From: Leekyejoonella antrihumi
GTDB taxonomy: Bacteria; Actinomycetota; Actinomycetes; Actinomycetales; Dermatophilaceae
Direction: 5' to 3'
Length of the DNA stretch: 64,000 nucleotides
NCBI RefSeq assembly: GCF_007845645.1
Contig: NZ_VCQV01000009.1
Location: forward strand, 62,001 to 126,000
Shown: positions 53,147-61,846 of the stretch, piece by piece
Layout of the letters: every line of letters begins with the position of its first letter
Numbering within the stretch: the first letter of the stretch is position 1
Position numbers and translations under genes: made by a program
Notes under the pieces: model-generated
Told to the model about the DNA's origin: nothing
The model's input: the letters and a program-made list of their open reading frames with translations, nothing else
The model's database searches: none

Positions 53147-54127
53147 TCAGTCGGTGGGCGATTTCCGACCGTAGTACCCAAGGGCGTCCGAAGCGCCGCG
53201 AGCCACCTCCCGGCGCATCGACTCCGGCGCGACGACCCGTGCCGACCCACCAAGGCGCCAGACCAGCCGCCTCAACCAGGCAATGTCCGCGGTGCGGATC
53301 TGGACGGTGAGGGCTCCGTCGTCGGCGCGCTCCACCTGCTCCACCGGGTAGTAGTCCACCACCCAGGCCGCCTCGGGCTGGAGGCGCAGGGTGGCCGTGC
53401 GGTCGTCCGGCCCGTGGGTGAACATCGTGGACTCCAGGTCGCGGGGCTGCGCCTGTGCCGGCGGCGTCCCGTCACGGTCCAGGACGCTCGCCTCCTCGAT
53501 GCGGTCGAGCCGGAAGAGGCGCACATCCTCGGCCCGGTGACACCATCCCTCGAGATACCAGTGGCTGGTCATGTTGACCAACCGCATCGGGTCGACATCT
53601 CGCTCCGTCGCTTCGTCGCGTGAGGCGACGAGATATCGCAGGTGCACTCTGCGGCGTCGCGACAGCGCCGACCGCAAGGTCTCGAGAGTCTCCCGAACGG
53701 TCGGCTCCTCCAGCGCCACACGAACCCGGTCGGACTGGCCCGCGGACTCCCCCGCGGCCTCCGTCAGCTTGGCCAGCGCGCGGTCGATCGCCTCATGCTC
53801 CTCGAGCCCCGGCACGGCCGCCAGCGCCCGCAGCCCGACGATCAGGGCCATCGCCTCATCCCGGCCAAGTCGTAGGGGGCGTGAGATCGTGTCGGCGTTC
53901 CGCAGAAAGACCCGCCCTTCCTCCCATTCCGCCTCTATCAGATCGTCGGGCAGGTGCCCCGGCGTGCCACAGACGAACAGCAGGTTCAGATCGGCCTCGA
54001 TCTGCGCGCGGCTGACGTTGAGCTCGGCCGCCGCGCGGTCGATGTCGATACCCTGCCTGTTGACGAGCCACGGCACCATGGTGAGCAGCCGGGACAGGCG
54101 GGCGGTCGCACTCTCGAGGACAGCCAT
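53147..54127 (-). CDS. pafC: PafC-like WYL-domain regulator
   Basis: A 326-aa WYL protein, the second subunit of PafBC, the mycobacterial activator of the LexA-independent DNA-damage response. The N-terminal winged helix (residues ~8-75) reads LLTMVPWLVNRQGIDIDRAA. The WYL domain follows with MTSHWYLEGWCHRAEDVRLF, then RLDRIEEASV, and a WCX end near LVWRLGGSARVV. The ATG overlaps the pafB stop by one base (TGATG). Confidence 0.9.
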   Translation of the reverse strand: MAVLESATARLSRLLTMVPWLVNRQGIDIDRAAAELNVSRAQIEADLNLLFVCGTPGHLPDDLIEAEWEEGRVFLRNADTISRPLRLGRDEAMALIVGLRALAAVPGLEEHEAIDRALAKLTEAAGESAGQSDRVRVALEEPTVRETLETLRSALSRRRRVHLRYLVASRDEATERDVDPMRLVNMTSHWYLEGWCHRAEDVRLFRLDRIEEASVLDRDGTPPAQAQPRDLESTMFTHGPDDRTATLRLQPEAAWVVDYYPVEQVERADDGALTVQIRTADIAWLRRLVWRLGGSARVVAPESMRREVARGASDALGYYGRKSPTD

Positions 54128-55107
54128 CAGGCCTCCAGGTTCTGGTCTCGGGCACCCGTCAGACGGCGCACGACGGCATCGATCAGCTCCGGTGGGTCGA
54201 TGACCCGCACGGCCGGGCCGAACTCGGCGATCTCGTCGGCGAACATCTCGGCATCGGCGAAGTCGACATCCAGCTGGGACCAGTCGTCGTCGACCTCGGA
54301 CCGGGTGCGGGCGCGTCGACGGAGCGCGTTGCCGGCACCGGCCCGCACCCGCAGGACGGCCGGCTGTGGCTCCCGCTCGACCTCCGTGCCCGCAATCTGC
54401 TGCACCGGGTCATGATCGGCGGGAATGTCGTAGGCATCGGACCTCCCCTGGGTGCGCACCCTCCCGTCGATCCGGCCGAGTCGAAAGGCCCGCGACGCCG
54501 CCCGGTCCTGGTCGTACCCGGTGACGTACCAGCGGCCGTGCCAGTTGGTCACAGCCCACGGCTGCAGATGTCTGGTCGAGGCGTCTCCACCGGCCTTGCG
54601 GTAGCTGAAGGTGATCGCCTGCCGCTTCAGCACGGCGTCCTTGACCGGCCCGAATGCCGGCTCGCTGGTGCGCACCCGCGGTTCCAGCCCGACGATCGAA
54701 CCGGTATCCCGCTCCACGTCGGCGGCCTCGAGCTTGCGCATGGCGGTCGCCGCCGCGCCGGCCAGGCTGGCCTGCTGCCAGGTGCGGCTGGCCAGACCGA
54801 GGACAGCCAGCTCATCCTGCTCGAAGGCAATCTCCGGCAGGGCATACTCACGTCGGTCGATCCGGTATCCCGGCTCGTCGTCGAAATACGGGTCCAGCGG
54901 CTCGGTGCGCAGCGGAATGCCCAGGTCGCGCAGCTCGTCCTTGTCCCGTTCGAACATCCGGTCGAACGACTCATCGCTGGTCGCCTGACCGTACTGCGGA
55001 ACCGCATCGCGGATGCGCTGCTTGGACAACGGCTGGCGGGTGTAGAGGAGGCAGATCACCAGATTGAGCAGCCGCTCGGTCTTGGCTGCCGGTGACGAGG
55101 AACTCAT
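54127..55107 (-). CDS. pafB: PafB-like WYL-domain regulator
   Basis: A 326-aa WYL regulator, partner of the PafC gene immediately downstream. The N-terminal winged helix reads TERLLNLVICLLYTRQPLSK with QRIRDAVPQYG. The WYL region appears near VTNWHGRWYVTGYDQDRAAS, and the WCX-type end holds SEVDDDWSQLDVDFADAEMF. PafB and PafC form the heterodimeric activator of recA-type damage genes. The start is at ATG 55107, 41 bp from the divergent DUF3866 gene. Confidence 0.9.
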   Translation of the reverse strand: MSSSSPAAKTERLLNLVICLLYTRQPLSKQRIRDAVPQYGQATSDESFDRMFERDKDELRDLGIPLRTEPLDPYFDDEPGYRIDRREYALPEIAFEQDELAVLGLASRTWQQASLAGAAATAMRKLEAADVERDTGSIVGLEPRVRTSEPAFGPVKDAVLKRQAITFSYRKAGGDASTRHLQPWAVTNWHGRWYVTGYDQDRAASRAFRLGRIDGRVRTQGRSDAYDIPADHDPVQQIAGTEVEREPQPAVLRVRAGAGNALRRRARTRSEVDDDWSQLDVDFADAEMFADEIAEFGPAVRVIDPPELIDAVVRRLTGARDQNLEA

Positions 55108-55148
55108 GACACGAGGCTATCCGATCGCGTCGGACTAATGTACGACAT

Positions 55149-56258
55149 GTGATCACTTGGCGAGCCGGCATCGTGCAGTCGATCCACGACCAGTGGACCG
55201 GGGTGGTCGTGGTCGATGTGGCCGTGGCCGAGCCGGGCGATTCGGGTGCGCCGGGGTCGGCCGTGCGCCGCGCCCTGGCTTACACCGAGCTGGTCGGCGC
55301 TCCGCAGCCCGGCGATCGAGTGCTGCTCAACACCGCGGCGCAAGCCCGTGGGCTCGGAACCGGCGGCCTCGCGCTGGTCGTCGCGCTGCCGGACCGGCTG
55401 CCCGCCGACCCAGCGCCGTCGCCGGGCCACATCGTGAAGGCGCGATACACCCCGCTGCAGGAGATGATGCTCGGCGTCGACGAGCAGGAGAGCCCGCACC
55501 ATGCGGTGCTCGCCGGGGCAGACAGCATCGACGGTATGCCGGTCATCGTCGCCGACCTGCACTCCGCGGTGCCGGCGATCATCGCCGGCCTGCGGGCCGC
55601 GTGCCGCGTCACGCCCCGTGTCGCCTACGTGATGACCGACGGCGGTGCGCTGCCCATCGCGTTCTCCCGGACCGTGCACGACCTGCGCGGCGCGGGCTGG
55701 ATCATCGGTGCCGTCACCGTCGGACAGGCCTTCGGTGGCGACCTGGAGGCGGTCAACGTCCACACCGGCCTGCTCGCCGCACGGCTCGTCCTGCGGGCCG
55801 ACGTGGTTGTGGTCAGTCAGGGACCCGGCAATCTCGGGACCGGGACGCGCTGGGGCTTTTCCGGCACCTCTGCCGGTGAGGCGATCAACGCCGCCGGGGC
55901 GCTCGGCGGTCGGCCGGTCGCGTCGCTACGCGTGTCGCAGGCCGACCGGCGCGAGCGGCACCGTGGCGTTTCCCATCACAGCACCACGGCATACGGCCGG
56001 GTTGCCCTGGTCGAGGCCGACCTGCCCGTGCCGACACTGGCTGGTGACCTCGGCGACCAGGTGAACGACCAGGCCGACCGGATCGTCCAGTTGTCGCAGG
56101 GGCGTATGCGCCGGTTCGAGGTGCCGGTCGACGGCCTGCTCAAGGTGCTGCGGGAGTGCCCTGCGTCGCTGCGGACCATGGGGCGCGGCTTGGACGAGGA
56201 CCCGGCGTCGTTCCTCGCGGCCGCAGCAGCGGGGCGGCACGCCGCCCCGCTGCTGTGA
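55149..56258 (+). CDS. DUF3866 family protein
   Basis: A 369-aa actinobacterial protein of unknown function. DUF3866 stretches: VIVADLHSAVPAIIAGLRAA near residue 140, RVAYVMTDGGALPIAFSRTV near 165 and DVVVVSQGPGNLGTGTRWGF near 225, where GPGNxGTG looks like a nucleotide- or phosphate-binding loop. The N-terminal part is a small beta-rich domain. It starts at GTG 55149, divergent from pafB. The family is usually found next to pafBC, so a link to the damage or pupylation block is plausible but unproven. Confidence 0.87.
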   Translation: MITWRAGIVQSIHDQWTGVVVVDVAVAEPGDSGAPGSAVRRALAYTELVGAPQPGDRVLLNTAAQARGLGTGGLALVVALPDRLPADPAPSPGHIVKARYTPLQEMMLGVDEQESPHHAVLAGADSIDGMPVIVADLHSAVPAIIAGLRAACRVTPRVAYVMTDGGALPIAFSRTVHDLRGAGWIIGAVTVGQAFGGDLEAVNVHTGLLAARLVLRADVVVVSQGPGNLGTGTRWGFSGTSAGEAINAAGALGGRPVASLRVSQADRRERHRGVSHHSTTAYGRVALVEADLPVPTLAGDLGDQVNDQADRIVQLSQGRMRRFEVPVDGLLKVLRECPASLRTMGRGLDEDPASFLAAAAAGRHAAPLL

Positions 56259-56266
56259 GCGCCGCC

Positions 56267-56686
56267 TCAGCGAAGGCCGAAGGCCGAACCGGCACCGGAC
56301 TTGTTGGCCGAGACCAGGTCCACGACGAAGATCAGGGTTTCTCCAGGCCCGATCGCGCCGCCTGCGCCCTGGTCGCCGTACCCCAGGTGCGGCGGGATGA
56401 CGATCTTGCGCCGGCCGCCGACCTTCATGCCGAGCAGACCCTGGTCCCAGCCCTGAATGACCTGGCCGACACCGGCCTGGAACTCCAGCGGCGTGCCGCG
56501 GTTCCAGGAGGCGTCGAATTCCTCACCGGTCGACCAGGCGACACCGACATAGTGTGCCTGGATGGTGTCACCGGACTGGACCTCGCGACCGTCGCCCTGC
56601 CACTGGTCCTCGACGACCAGGTCGCTCGGAGCGGCATCGCCGGGGAAGTCGATCTCGGGCTTCGTCGTGTTCGGGTCAAAGGGCAT
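56267..56686 (-). CDS. FKBP-type peptidyl-prolyl isomerase (cytoplasmic)
   Basis: A 139-aa single-domain FKBP with no signal peptide. The active-site region shows VQSGDTIQAHYVGVAWSTG near residue 40, FDASWNRGTPLEFQAGVGQV near 58, then IQGWDQGLLGMKVGGRRKIV and the family end GPGETLIFVVDLV. FKBPs speed proline isomerisation during folding. ATG 56686 follows GAGGAG ten bases upstream. A larger FKBP lipoprotein is encoded just upstream on the same strand. Confidence 0.93.
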   Translation of the reverse strand: MPFDPNTTKPEIDFPGDAAPSDLVVEDQWQGDGREVQSGDTIQAHYVGVAWSTGEEFDASWNRGTPLEFQAGVGQVIQGWDQGLLGMKVGGRRKIVIPPHLGYGDQGAGGAIGPGETLIFVVDLVSANKSGAGSAFGLR

Positions 56687-56717
56687 GAAGATCTCCTCAG
56701 AGCTGTTCGGGGTGGTG

Positions 56718-57767
56718 TCAGCCGGCCGCGGCGGTCGGTGCGGTCTCGCCGATGGCCAGGATGTCGACCGAGAACACCAGGGTGTCGGTCGTCTGGATCG
56801 GTCCACCGCTCGGCGTGTTCTTGCCGTAGCCCTCCTTGGGCGGAATCACCAGGAGCACGCGGCTACCGACCGTCTTGCCGACCAGACCGGTGTCCCAGCC
56901 CGGGATGACCTGACCGACGCCGATCGCGAAGGTGGCCGGCTTGCCGCCTTCCTTCGCCGTCGAGTCGAAGACCTTGCCGGTCTTCCAGATCACGCCGGTG
57001 TAGCTGACCGTGATCGTGTCACCCTTGGTGACCTTGCGGCCGTTGCCGGTGATGAGGTCCTGAGCGATCAGCGACGTCGGCGCCTTCTTGCCCTTGGGAA
57101 TGGTGATGCTCGCGGCCTTGCCCTCGCCATTGGGCACCGAAACCGTCGGCAGCCCCGCCTTCGGCGCCACCTTGGTGCCGGACGCCTGCGTCAACGGCGC
57201 CCTGGCATCCTCGACCTTCATGTAGAAGACGAGGGTGTCGGCGTTGGTGATGCCGAGCTGCTTGTTGCCCGCACCACCGAACCCGTCGGCGGGCGGAATG
57301 GCCACCTCCATGGTGCTGCCGATCGTCGCGCCCTTAAGCGCGGTGACCAGGCCGGGGAACTGGCCCTTGTCGGCCAGCGGGACCGGCACTTCCTTGGCCG
57401 AGAAGCTGTTGACGAGCTGCTTGCCGTTCTTACCATTCACCGCGACGTAGTCGACGTAGGCGATGTCCTTCGTGGTCACCTGGCGGCCCGTGCCCTTGGT
57501 GAGAGTCTTGACCGTGGTCTTGTTGACCTGGAAGGGCTGCTTCGCCAGCTTGATCGCGGGCGCCTTCGGCTTGGCCGTGTTGACCGAGATGTCGCTCATC
57601 GGTGTCACGGCGGAAGCGGCCACCGTCTTGGGGGTGGCAGCCGTCGAGCTGCTCGGGCTCGAGGAGGAACTCGACTTGGAGGCTGAGGATGAGCTGCCGC
57701 ACCCGGCGAGTAGAAGGGCTGGGAGGGCAACACCGACGCTGAGCAGTCGGAGGGGAATACGGCGCAC
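56718..57767 (-). CDS. FKBP-type peptidyl-prolyl isomerase lipoprotein
   Basis: A 349-aa exported lipoprotein with two FKBP domains. The signal ends in the lipobox LLLAGC near residue 23, followed by a Ser-rich spacer. The first FKBP-like domain spans ~residues 70-200 (VTTKDIAYVDYVAVNGKNGK) and is degenerate. The second, ~230-345, is canonical: VTKGDTITVSYTGVIWKTGK, VGQVIPGWDTGLVGKTVGSR and the final TDTLVFSVDILAIG. It probably aids folding of secreted proteins at the membrane face. GTG 57767 is supported by GAGGA eight bases upstream. Confidence 0.9.
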   Translation of the reverse strand: MRRIPLRLLSVGVALPALLLAGCGSSSSASKSSSSSSPSSSTAATPKTVAASAVTPMSDISVNTAKPKAPAIKLAKQPFQVNKTTVKTLTKGTGRQVTTKDIAYVDYVAVNGKNGKQLVNSFSAKEVPVPLADKGQFPGLVTALKGATIGSTMEVAIPPADGFGGAGNKQLGITNADTLVFYMKVEDARAPLTQASGTKVAPKAGLPTVSVPNGEGKAASITIPKGKKAPTSLIAQDLITGNGRKVTKGDTITVSYTGVIWKTGKVFDSTAKEGGKPATFAIGVGQVIPGWDTGLVGKTVGSRVLLVIPPKEGYGKNTPSGGPIQTTDTLVFSVDILAIGETAPTAAAG

Positions 57768-57858
57768 GCGATGAATCCTCGTGGTCGGGGGGTGGCGGGA
57801 CTGGCCAACCATAACCTGCCATCCTATGTGCCGGCGTCCGGCCCGGCAGCGGCTTTGG

Positions 57859-59220
57859 TCACATCACGTCGATGAGTCGCTCGACGCGCGGATCCGTGGA
57901 CGAGAAGGGATCCTTCACCAGCACGGTCCGCTGTGCCTGGTCGTTGAGCTTCAGGTGCACCCAGTCGACGGTGAAGTCGCGCCGCCCGCGCTGGGCAGCC
58001 CGGATGAAGTCGCCACGCAGCTTGGCTCGAGTGGTCTGCGGCGGATAGGTCTTCGCCTCGAAGATCTCGACGTCTGTGGAGATCCGTGCGACCCTGCCGC
58101 GCTTCTGCAGCAGGTAGAACAGTCCGCGACGACGGTTGATGTCGTGATAGGTCAGGTCCAGCTGCAGCATCCGCGGGTCGTCGAGGGGTAGGTCGTACTT
58201 CGCGGCGTACTCATCCAGCAGCCGATGCTTGATCACCCAGTCGATCTCGTGGTCGACCTGGGACAGGTTGCCCGACTCGACCGCCGCCAGGGTGCGGCCC
58301 CACAGGTCCATCACCCGTTTGGTGTGGGAGTCGACCAGTCCTCGCTGCTCGACATAGGCGCTCGCCCGGTCGAAGTATTCGCCCTGGATCTGCAGCGCCG
58401 ACAGCTCTCGACCGTTGGCCAGCCGCACGGGGTGCTGGCCGGTGATGTCGTGACTGATCTCCCGAATGGCGCGAATCGGGTTCTCCAGGCTGAGGTCACG
58501 CATGGCGACCCCGTCCTCGATCATCCGCAGCACCAGGTCGGCCGAGCCGAGCTTGAGCATGGTGGTGGTCTCGCTCATGTTGCTGTCGCCCACGATGACG
58601 TGCAGCCGGCGGTACTTCTCGGCATCCGCATGGGGCTCGTCACGGGTGTTGATGATCGGCCGCGACCGAGTCGTCGCGCTGCTCACGCCCTCCCAGATGT
58701 GATCCGCACGCTGGCTGACGCAGTAGGTGGGCTTGTGCCCCAACATCGCGATCTTGCCGGCCCCGCAGGTGATCTGACGGCTCACCAGGAACGGGATGAG
58801 GACGTCGGAGATCTTCTGGAACTCACCCTGCCGGCTGATCAGGTAGTTCTCGTGGCAGCCGTAGGAGTTGCCCGCAGAGTCGGTGTTGTTCTTGAAGACG
58901 TAGATCTTCCCCTCGACGCCCTCATCGGCCAGCCGCAGCTGCGCGTCCTCGACCAACCCCTCCAGGATTCGTTCGCCGGCCTTGTCGTGGATGACGACGT
59001 CGCGCACGTCATCGCACTCGGGAGTGGCGTATTCGGGGTGACTGCCCACATCGAGATACAGCCGGGACCCGTTGCCCAGGAACACGTTGCTCGACCGCCC
59101 CCACGACACCACCTTGCGAAACAGGTAGCGGGCCACCTCATCCGGCGTCAGACGGCGCTGGCCATCGAACGTGCACGTCACGCCGTATTCGTTCTCGATC
59201 CCGAAGATCCGCCGGTCCAT
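57859..59220 (-). CDS. pafA: Pup--protein ligase PafA
   Basis: A 453-aa PafA of normal length. PafA joins Pup to lysines of target proteins using ATP, with a glutamine-synthetase-like fold. Motifs include the start [18 protein letters not shown] (with the conserved ExE), [20 protein letters not shown] near residue 45, [20 protein letters not shown] near 105 and [20 protein letters not shown] near 190. The conserved ATP- and metal-binding positions appear intact. Two FKBP genes and pafBC follow, as is common; pup and the proteasome genes are not in the window. Confidence 0.95.
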   Translation of the reverse strand: MDRRIFGIENEYGVTCTFDGQRRLTPDEVARYLFRKVVSWGRSSNVFLGNGSRLYLDVGSHPEYATPECDDVRDVVIHDKAGERILEGLVEDAQLRLADEGVEGKIYVFKNNTDSAGNSYGCHENYLISRQGEFQKISDVLIPFLVSRQITCGAGKIAMLGHKPTYCVSQRADHIWEGVSSATTRSRPIINTRDEPHADAEKYRRLHVIVGDSNMSETTTMLKLGSADLVLRMIEDGVAMRDLSLENPIRAIREISHDITGQHPVRLANGRELSALQIQGEYFDRASAYVEQRGLVDSHTKRVMDLWGRTLAAVESGNLSQVDHEIDWVIKHRLLDEYAAKYDLPLDDPRMLQLDLTYHDINRRRGLFYLLQKRGRVARISTDVEIFEAKTYPPQTTRAKLRGDFIRAAQRGRRDFTVDWVHLKLNDQAQRTVLVKDPFSSTDPRVERLIDVM

Positions 59221-59301
59221 ACTTCGACCTTAGTCCGCGTCCTCGACGCCGCCACGGCAACACTCGAGGCGTCCACCTGCTGGAATATCTCCGCATTCGG
59301 C

Positions 59302-59940
59302 TCAGACCGGGACGTCGACCCACTGCAGGCCGGCCGGCTCGGCCCGCGACTGTCCGGACGTTGCCGCGGCGACGGCGTCCTGCGCCTGCGTCATGGTGGT
59401 CGTCGCGATCCGCATGGTCACCCGCGCGGCATACTCGGTGCCGAGCACCTCGATCCCTCTGGCGCGGATCTCGGCCTCGACCCGACCGGCCTGCGCGTGC
59501 GAGAGCGTGACCTCGCAGAGCGTGCGCTGCTCACGGCGCACGAGCTGGGCCGTCTCCAGCGCGAGCGAGACGGCCCCACCGTAGGCCCGGGCCAGGCCAC
59601 CCGCGCCCAGCAGCGTGCCGCCGAACCAGCGGACGACCACGGCGGCCACGTCGCTCAGGGGCACACCTCGCAGGGCCTCGAGCATCGGCTGGCCGGCCGT
59701 GCCCGAAGGCTCCCCGTCGTCGCCCCACCGCGCGACCTCGCCTGCCGGGCCGAGAAGGAAGGCCGAGCAGTGGTGGCCGGCATCGTGATGAGTCCGCCGC
59801 TGCTGGGCGACCAGCTCGCGCGCCTCCTCCTCGCTGTCGACCCGCCGCACGACCGCGTGGAACCGGGATCGCTTGACCTCGATGACCCCGACCGCGTCAG
59901 CCGTCGGCGTCAGGGTGAGGTACGCGGGAGGGCCGGTCAC
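59302..59940 (-). CDS. YigZ/IMPACT family protein
   Basis: A 212-aa YigZ (UPF0029) protein. The N-terminal domain holds EVKRSRFHAVVRRVDSEEEA near residue 22 and HHDAGHHCSAFLLGP near 52, followed by WGDDGEPSGTAGQPMLEAL. The C-terminal domain of RRF/EF-G-like fold covers the last 80 residues. Its function in bacteria is unknown; the eukaryotic relative IMPACT modulates GCN2. It lies between pafA and the ABC exporter genes, on the same strand. Confidence 0.9.
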   Translation of the reverse strand: MTGPPAYLTLTPTADAVGVIEVKRSRFHAVVRRVDSEEEARELVAQQRRTHHDAGHHCSAFLLGPAGEVARWGDDGEPSGTAGQPMLEALRGVPLSDVAAVVVRWFGGTLLGAGGLARAYGGAVSLALETAQLVRREQRTLCEVTLSHAQAGRVEAEIRARGIEVLGTEYAARVTMRIATTTMTQAQDAVAAATSGQSRAEPAGLQWVDVPV

Positions 59941-59977
59941 CTTGCCATGTTCTCAGTTGTCAGGGCCGAGCCGCAGT

Positions 59978-61846
59978 TCAGGCGAGGGAGGACACCCACG
60001 CGTCATGCAGGGCGGCATACCGGCCGTCGCTCGAGCCGATCAGATCCGCAGGTGACCCGTCCTCGAGCACCCGCCCCTGCTCCAGCACCAGCACCCGGTC
60101 GGCCACCTCGACCGTGGACAGCCGGTGCGCGATGATCAGTGCCGTCCGGTCGGCGAGGACCGTCTCGAGGGCACGCTGGACCAGTCGCTCACTGGGGATG
60201 TCGAGCGAGGAGGTGGCCTCGTCCAGGATGAGGACCTTCGGGTCGGCGAGGAACGCGCGGGCGAACGCCACCAGCTGACGCTGGCCGGCAGACAACCGGC
60301 CGCCGCGCTTGGCCACATCGGTGTCGAAGCCCTGTGGCAGCAGCTCGATGAATTGATCGGCCCCCACCGCCGACGCGGCGGCGCGAATCTGCTCATCGCT
60401 CGCATCGGGACGGCCGAAGCGGATGTTGTCCGCGACCGACCCCTCGAACATGAAGTTCTCCTGCGTCACCATGACCACGTCCTGCCGAAGCGCGTCCTGG
60501 GTCAAGGCCCGCACATCGACGCCGTCCAACAGGATCCGGCCGGAGGTGGGGTCGTAGAACCTCGCCATCAGCTTGGCGATGGTCGTCTTGCCGGCCCCGG
60601 TCGTGCCGACCAGCGCGACGGTCTGGCCGGCCGGGATGTCGAGGGTGAGACCCGGCAGCACCGGTCGATCGTCCACGTAGCCGAAGTGCACGTCATCGAA
60701 CTGGATCGCGCCGTCGACCTTCTCCAGGGTGACCGGGCGGTCTGGATCGGCGATCCCCGGCTTCTCGGCGAGCACGCCCGCCAGTTTCTCCAGGGCCGAG
60801 GTCGCGGACTGGAAGGTGTTGAAGAACTGGGTGATGTCCTGCATCGGCTCGAAGAACATCCGCAGGTAGAGCAGGAATGCCGCCAGCACACCGATCGTCA
60901 TGTGACCGTGCAGGGCGAGCCAGCCCCCGAAGAGCAGGACGGCCGCCGTGGTCAGGTTGCCGATCAGCTTCACCGTGGGCATGAAGATCGCCACGATGCG
61001 GAAGATCCGCTCGTTGATGGTGCGATAGCGATCGGCGACGTCCTTGAAGATCTCCTGGTTGCGCGGTTGCCGCCGGTAGGCCTGCACGGCCTTGATCCCG
61101 GTCATCGTCTCGACGAACTGCACGATCACCAGGGCGGCCGTCTCCCGCACGACACGGTAGGTCTTGGACGACTCGCGACGGAACCACGCGCTGAGCGCGA
61201 CCAGCAGCGGGAAGCTGATCAGACAGACCAGGCCGAGCCGGACGTTCAAGGTGACCAGCAGGATCGCGGTGCCCACCAGGGTCAACGCCGCGGTGATCAG
61301 GCTGTCGAAACCGTCCTCCAGCAGCTCCTGGATCGCCTCGACGTCGTTCGTCGACCGGCTGACCACCCGCCCGGAGGTGTAGCGGTCGTGGAAGCGCACG
61401 TCCAGCTTCTGGAAGTGCCGGTAGACCCGTCGGCGCAGGTCGAGCAGCACGTGCTGGCCGATCCAGCCCGACTTCTGCAGGAAGTACATCCGGCTGACGG
61501 CCTGCAGCAGCACCGCGACACACAGAATGACGACAACCGTCACCAGGTTGCTGGAGCTGCCTCCCCGCATGAGCGGCGGCAGACCGTGGTCGATGCCGAT
61601 CTGCACGAGGCGTGGGACCGACAGCCGTGCGGCGTTCTCGACCAGCACGACGAGAGCCAGCCAGATCAGCTGCTTGCGGTAGGGACGCAGCATGTCCCCG
61701 AGCAGCGCGCGGGCCTCCTTGCGCCGTGGGGTCTGGTCCTCGACGGCCTGATCCGGTGCCTGATCCAGTCGTCCGCGCCAGGCGAACTCCATCGGCTGCT
61801 CGTCGGCCGGTTCATCGGTCGAGCGCTGCCGCGTCGAGGTGCTCAT
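59978..61846 (-). CDS. ABC exporter half, canonical ATPase site (partner B)
   Basis: A 622-aa type-IV ABC exporter half with six membrane segments (residues ~55-345), then an ATPase domain. Walker A is VALVGTTGAGKTT, the signature is LSAGQRQLVAFARAFL, and Walker B reads LILDEATSSLD with the catalytic Glu, then the H-loop IAHRLST. LSAGQ replaces LSGGQ. Its partner, the gene just upstream on the same strand, has the opposite defect. Together they resemble heterodimeric exporters such as TM287/288. The start overlaps the partner's stop (ATGA). Confidence 0.92.
   Translation of the reverse strand: MSTSTRQRSTDEPADEQPMEFAWRGRLDQAPDQAVEDQTPRRKEARALLGDMLRPYRKQLIWLALVVLVENAARLSVPRLVQIGIDHGLPPLMRGGSSSNLVTVVVILCVAVLLQAVSRMYFLQKSGWIGQHVLLDLRRRVYRHFQKLDVRFHDRYTSGRVVSRSTNDVEAIQELLEDGFDSLITAALTLVGTAILLVTLNVRLGLVCLISFPLLVALSAWFRRESSKTYRVVRETAALVIVQFVETMTGIKAVQAYRRQPRNQEIFKDVADRYRTINERIFRIVAIFMPTVKLIGNLTTAAVLLFGGWLALHGHMTIGVLAAFLLYLRMFFEPMQDITQFFNTFQSATSALEKLAGVLAEKPGIADPDRPVTLEKVDGAIQFDDVHFGYVDDRPVLPGLTLDIPAGQTVALVGTTGAGKTTIAKLMARFYDPTSGRILLDGVDVRALTQDALRQDVVMVTQENFMFEGSVADNIRFGRPDASDEQIRAAASAVGADQFIELLPQGFDTDVAKRGGRLSAGQRQLVAFARAFLADPKVLILDEATSSLDIPSERLVQRALETVLADRTALIIAHRLSTVEVADRVLVLEQGRVLEDGSPADLIGSSDGRYAALHDAWVSSLA

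Noticed and set aside
58225-60135. 636-codon plus-strand frame opposite pafA and yigZ
   Set aside because: PafA and YigZ have clear motifs on the minus strand; this frame shows none.
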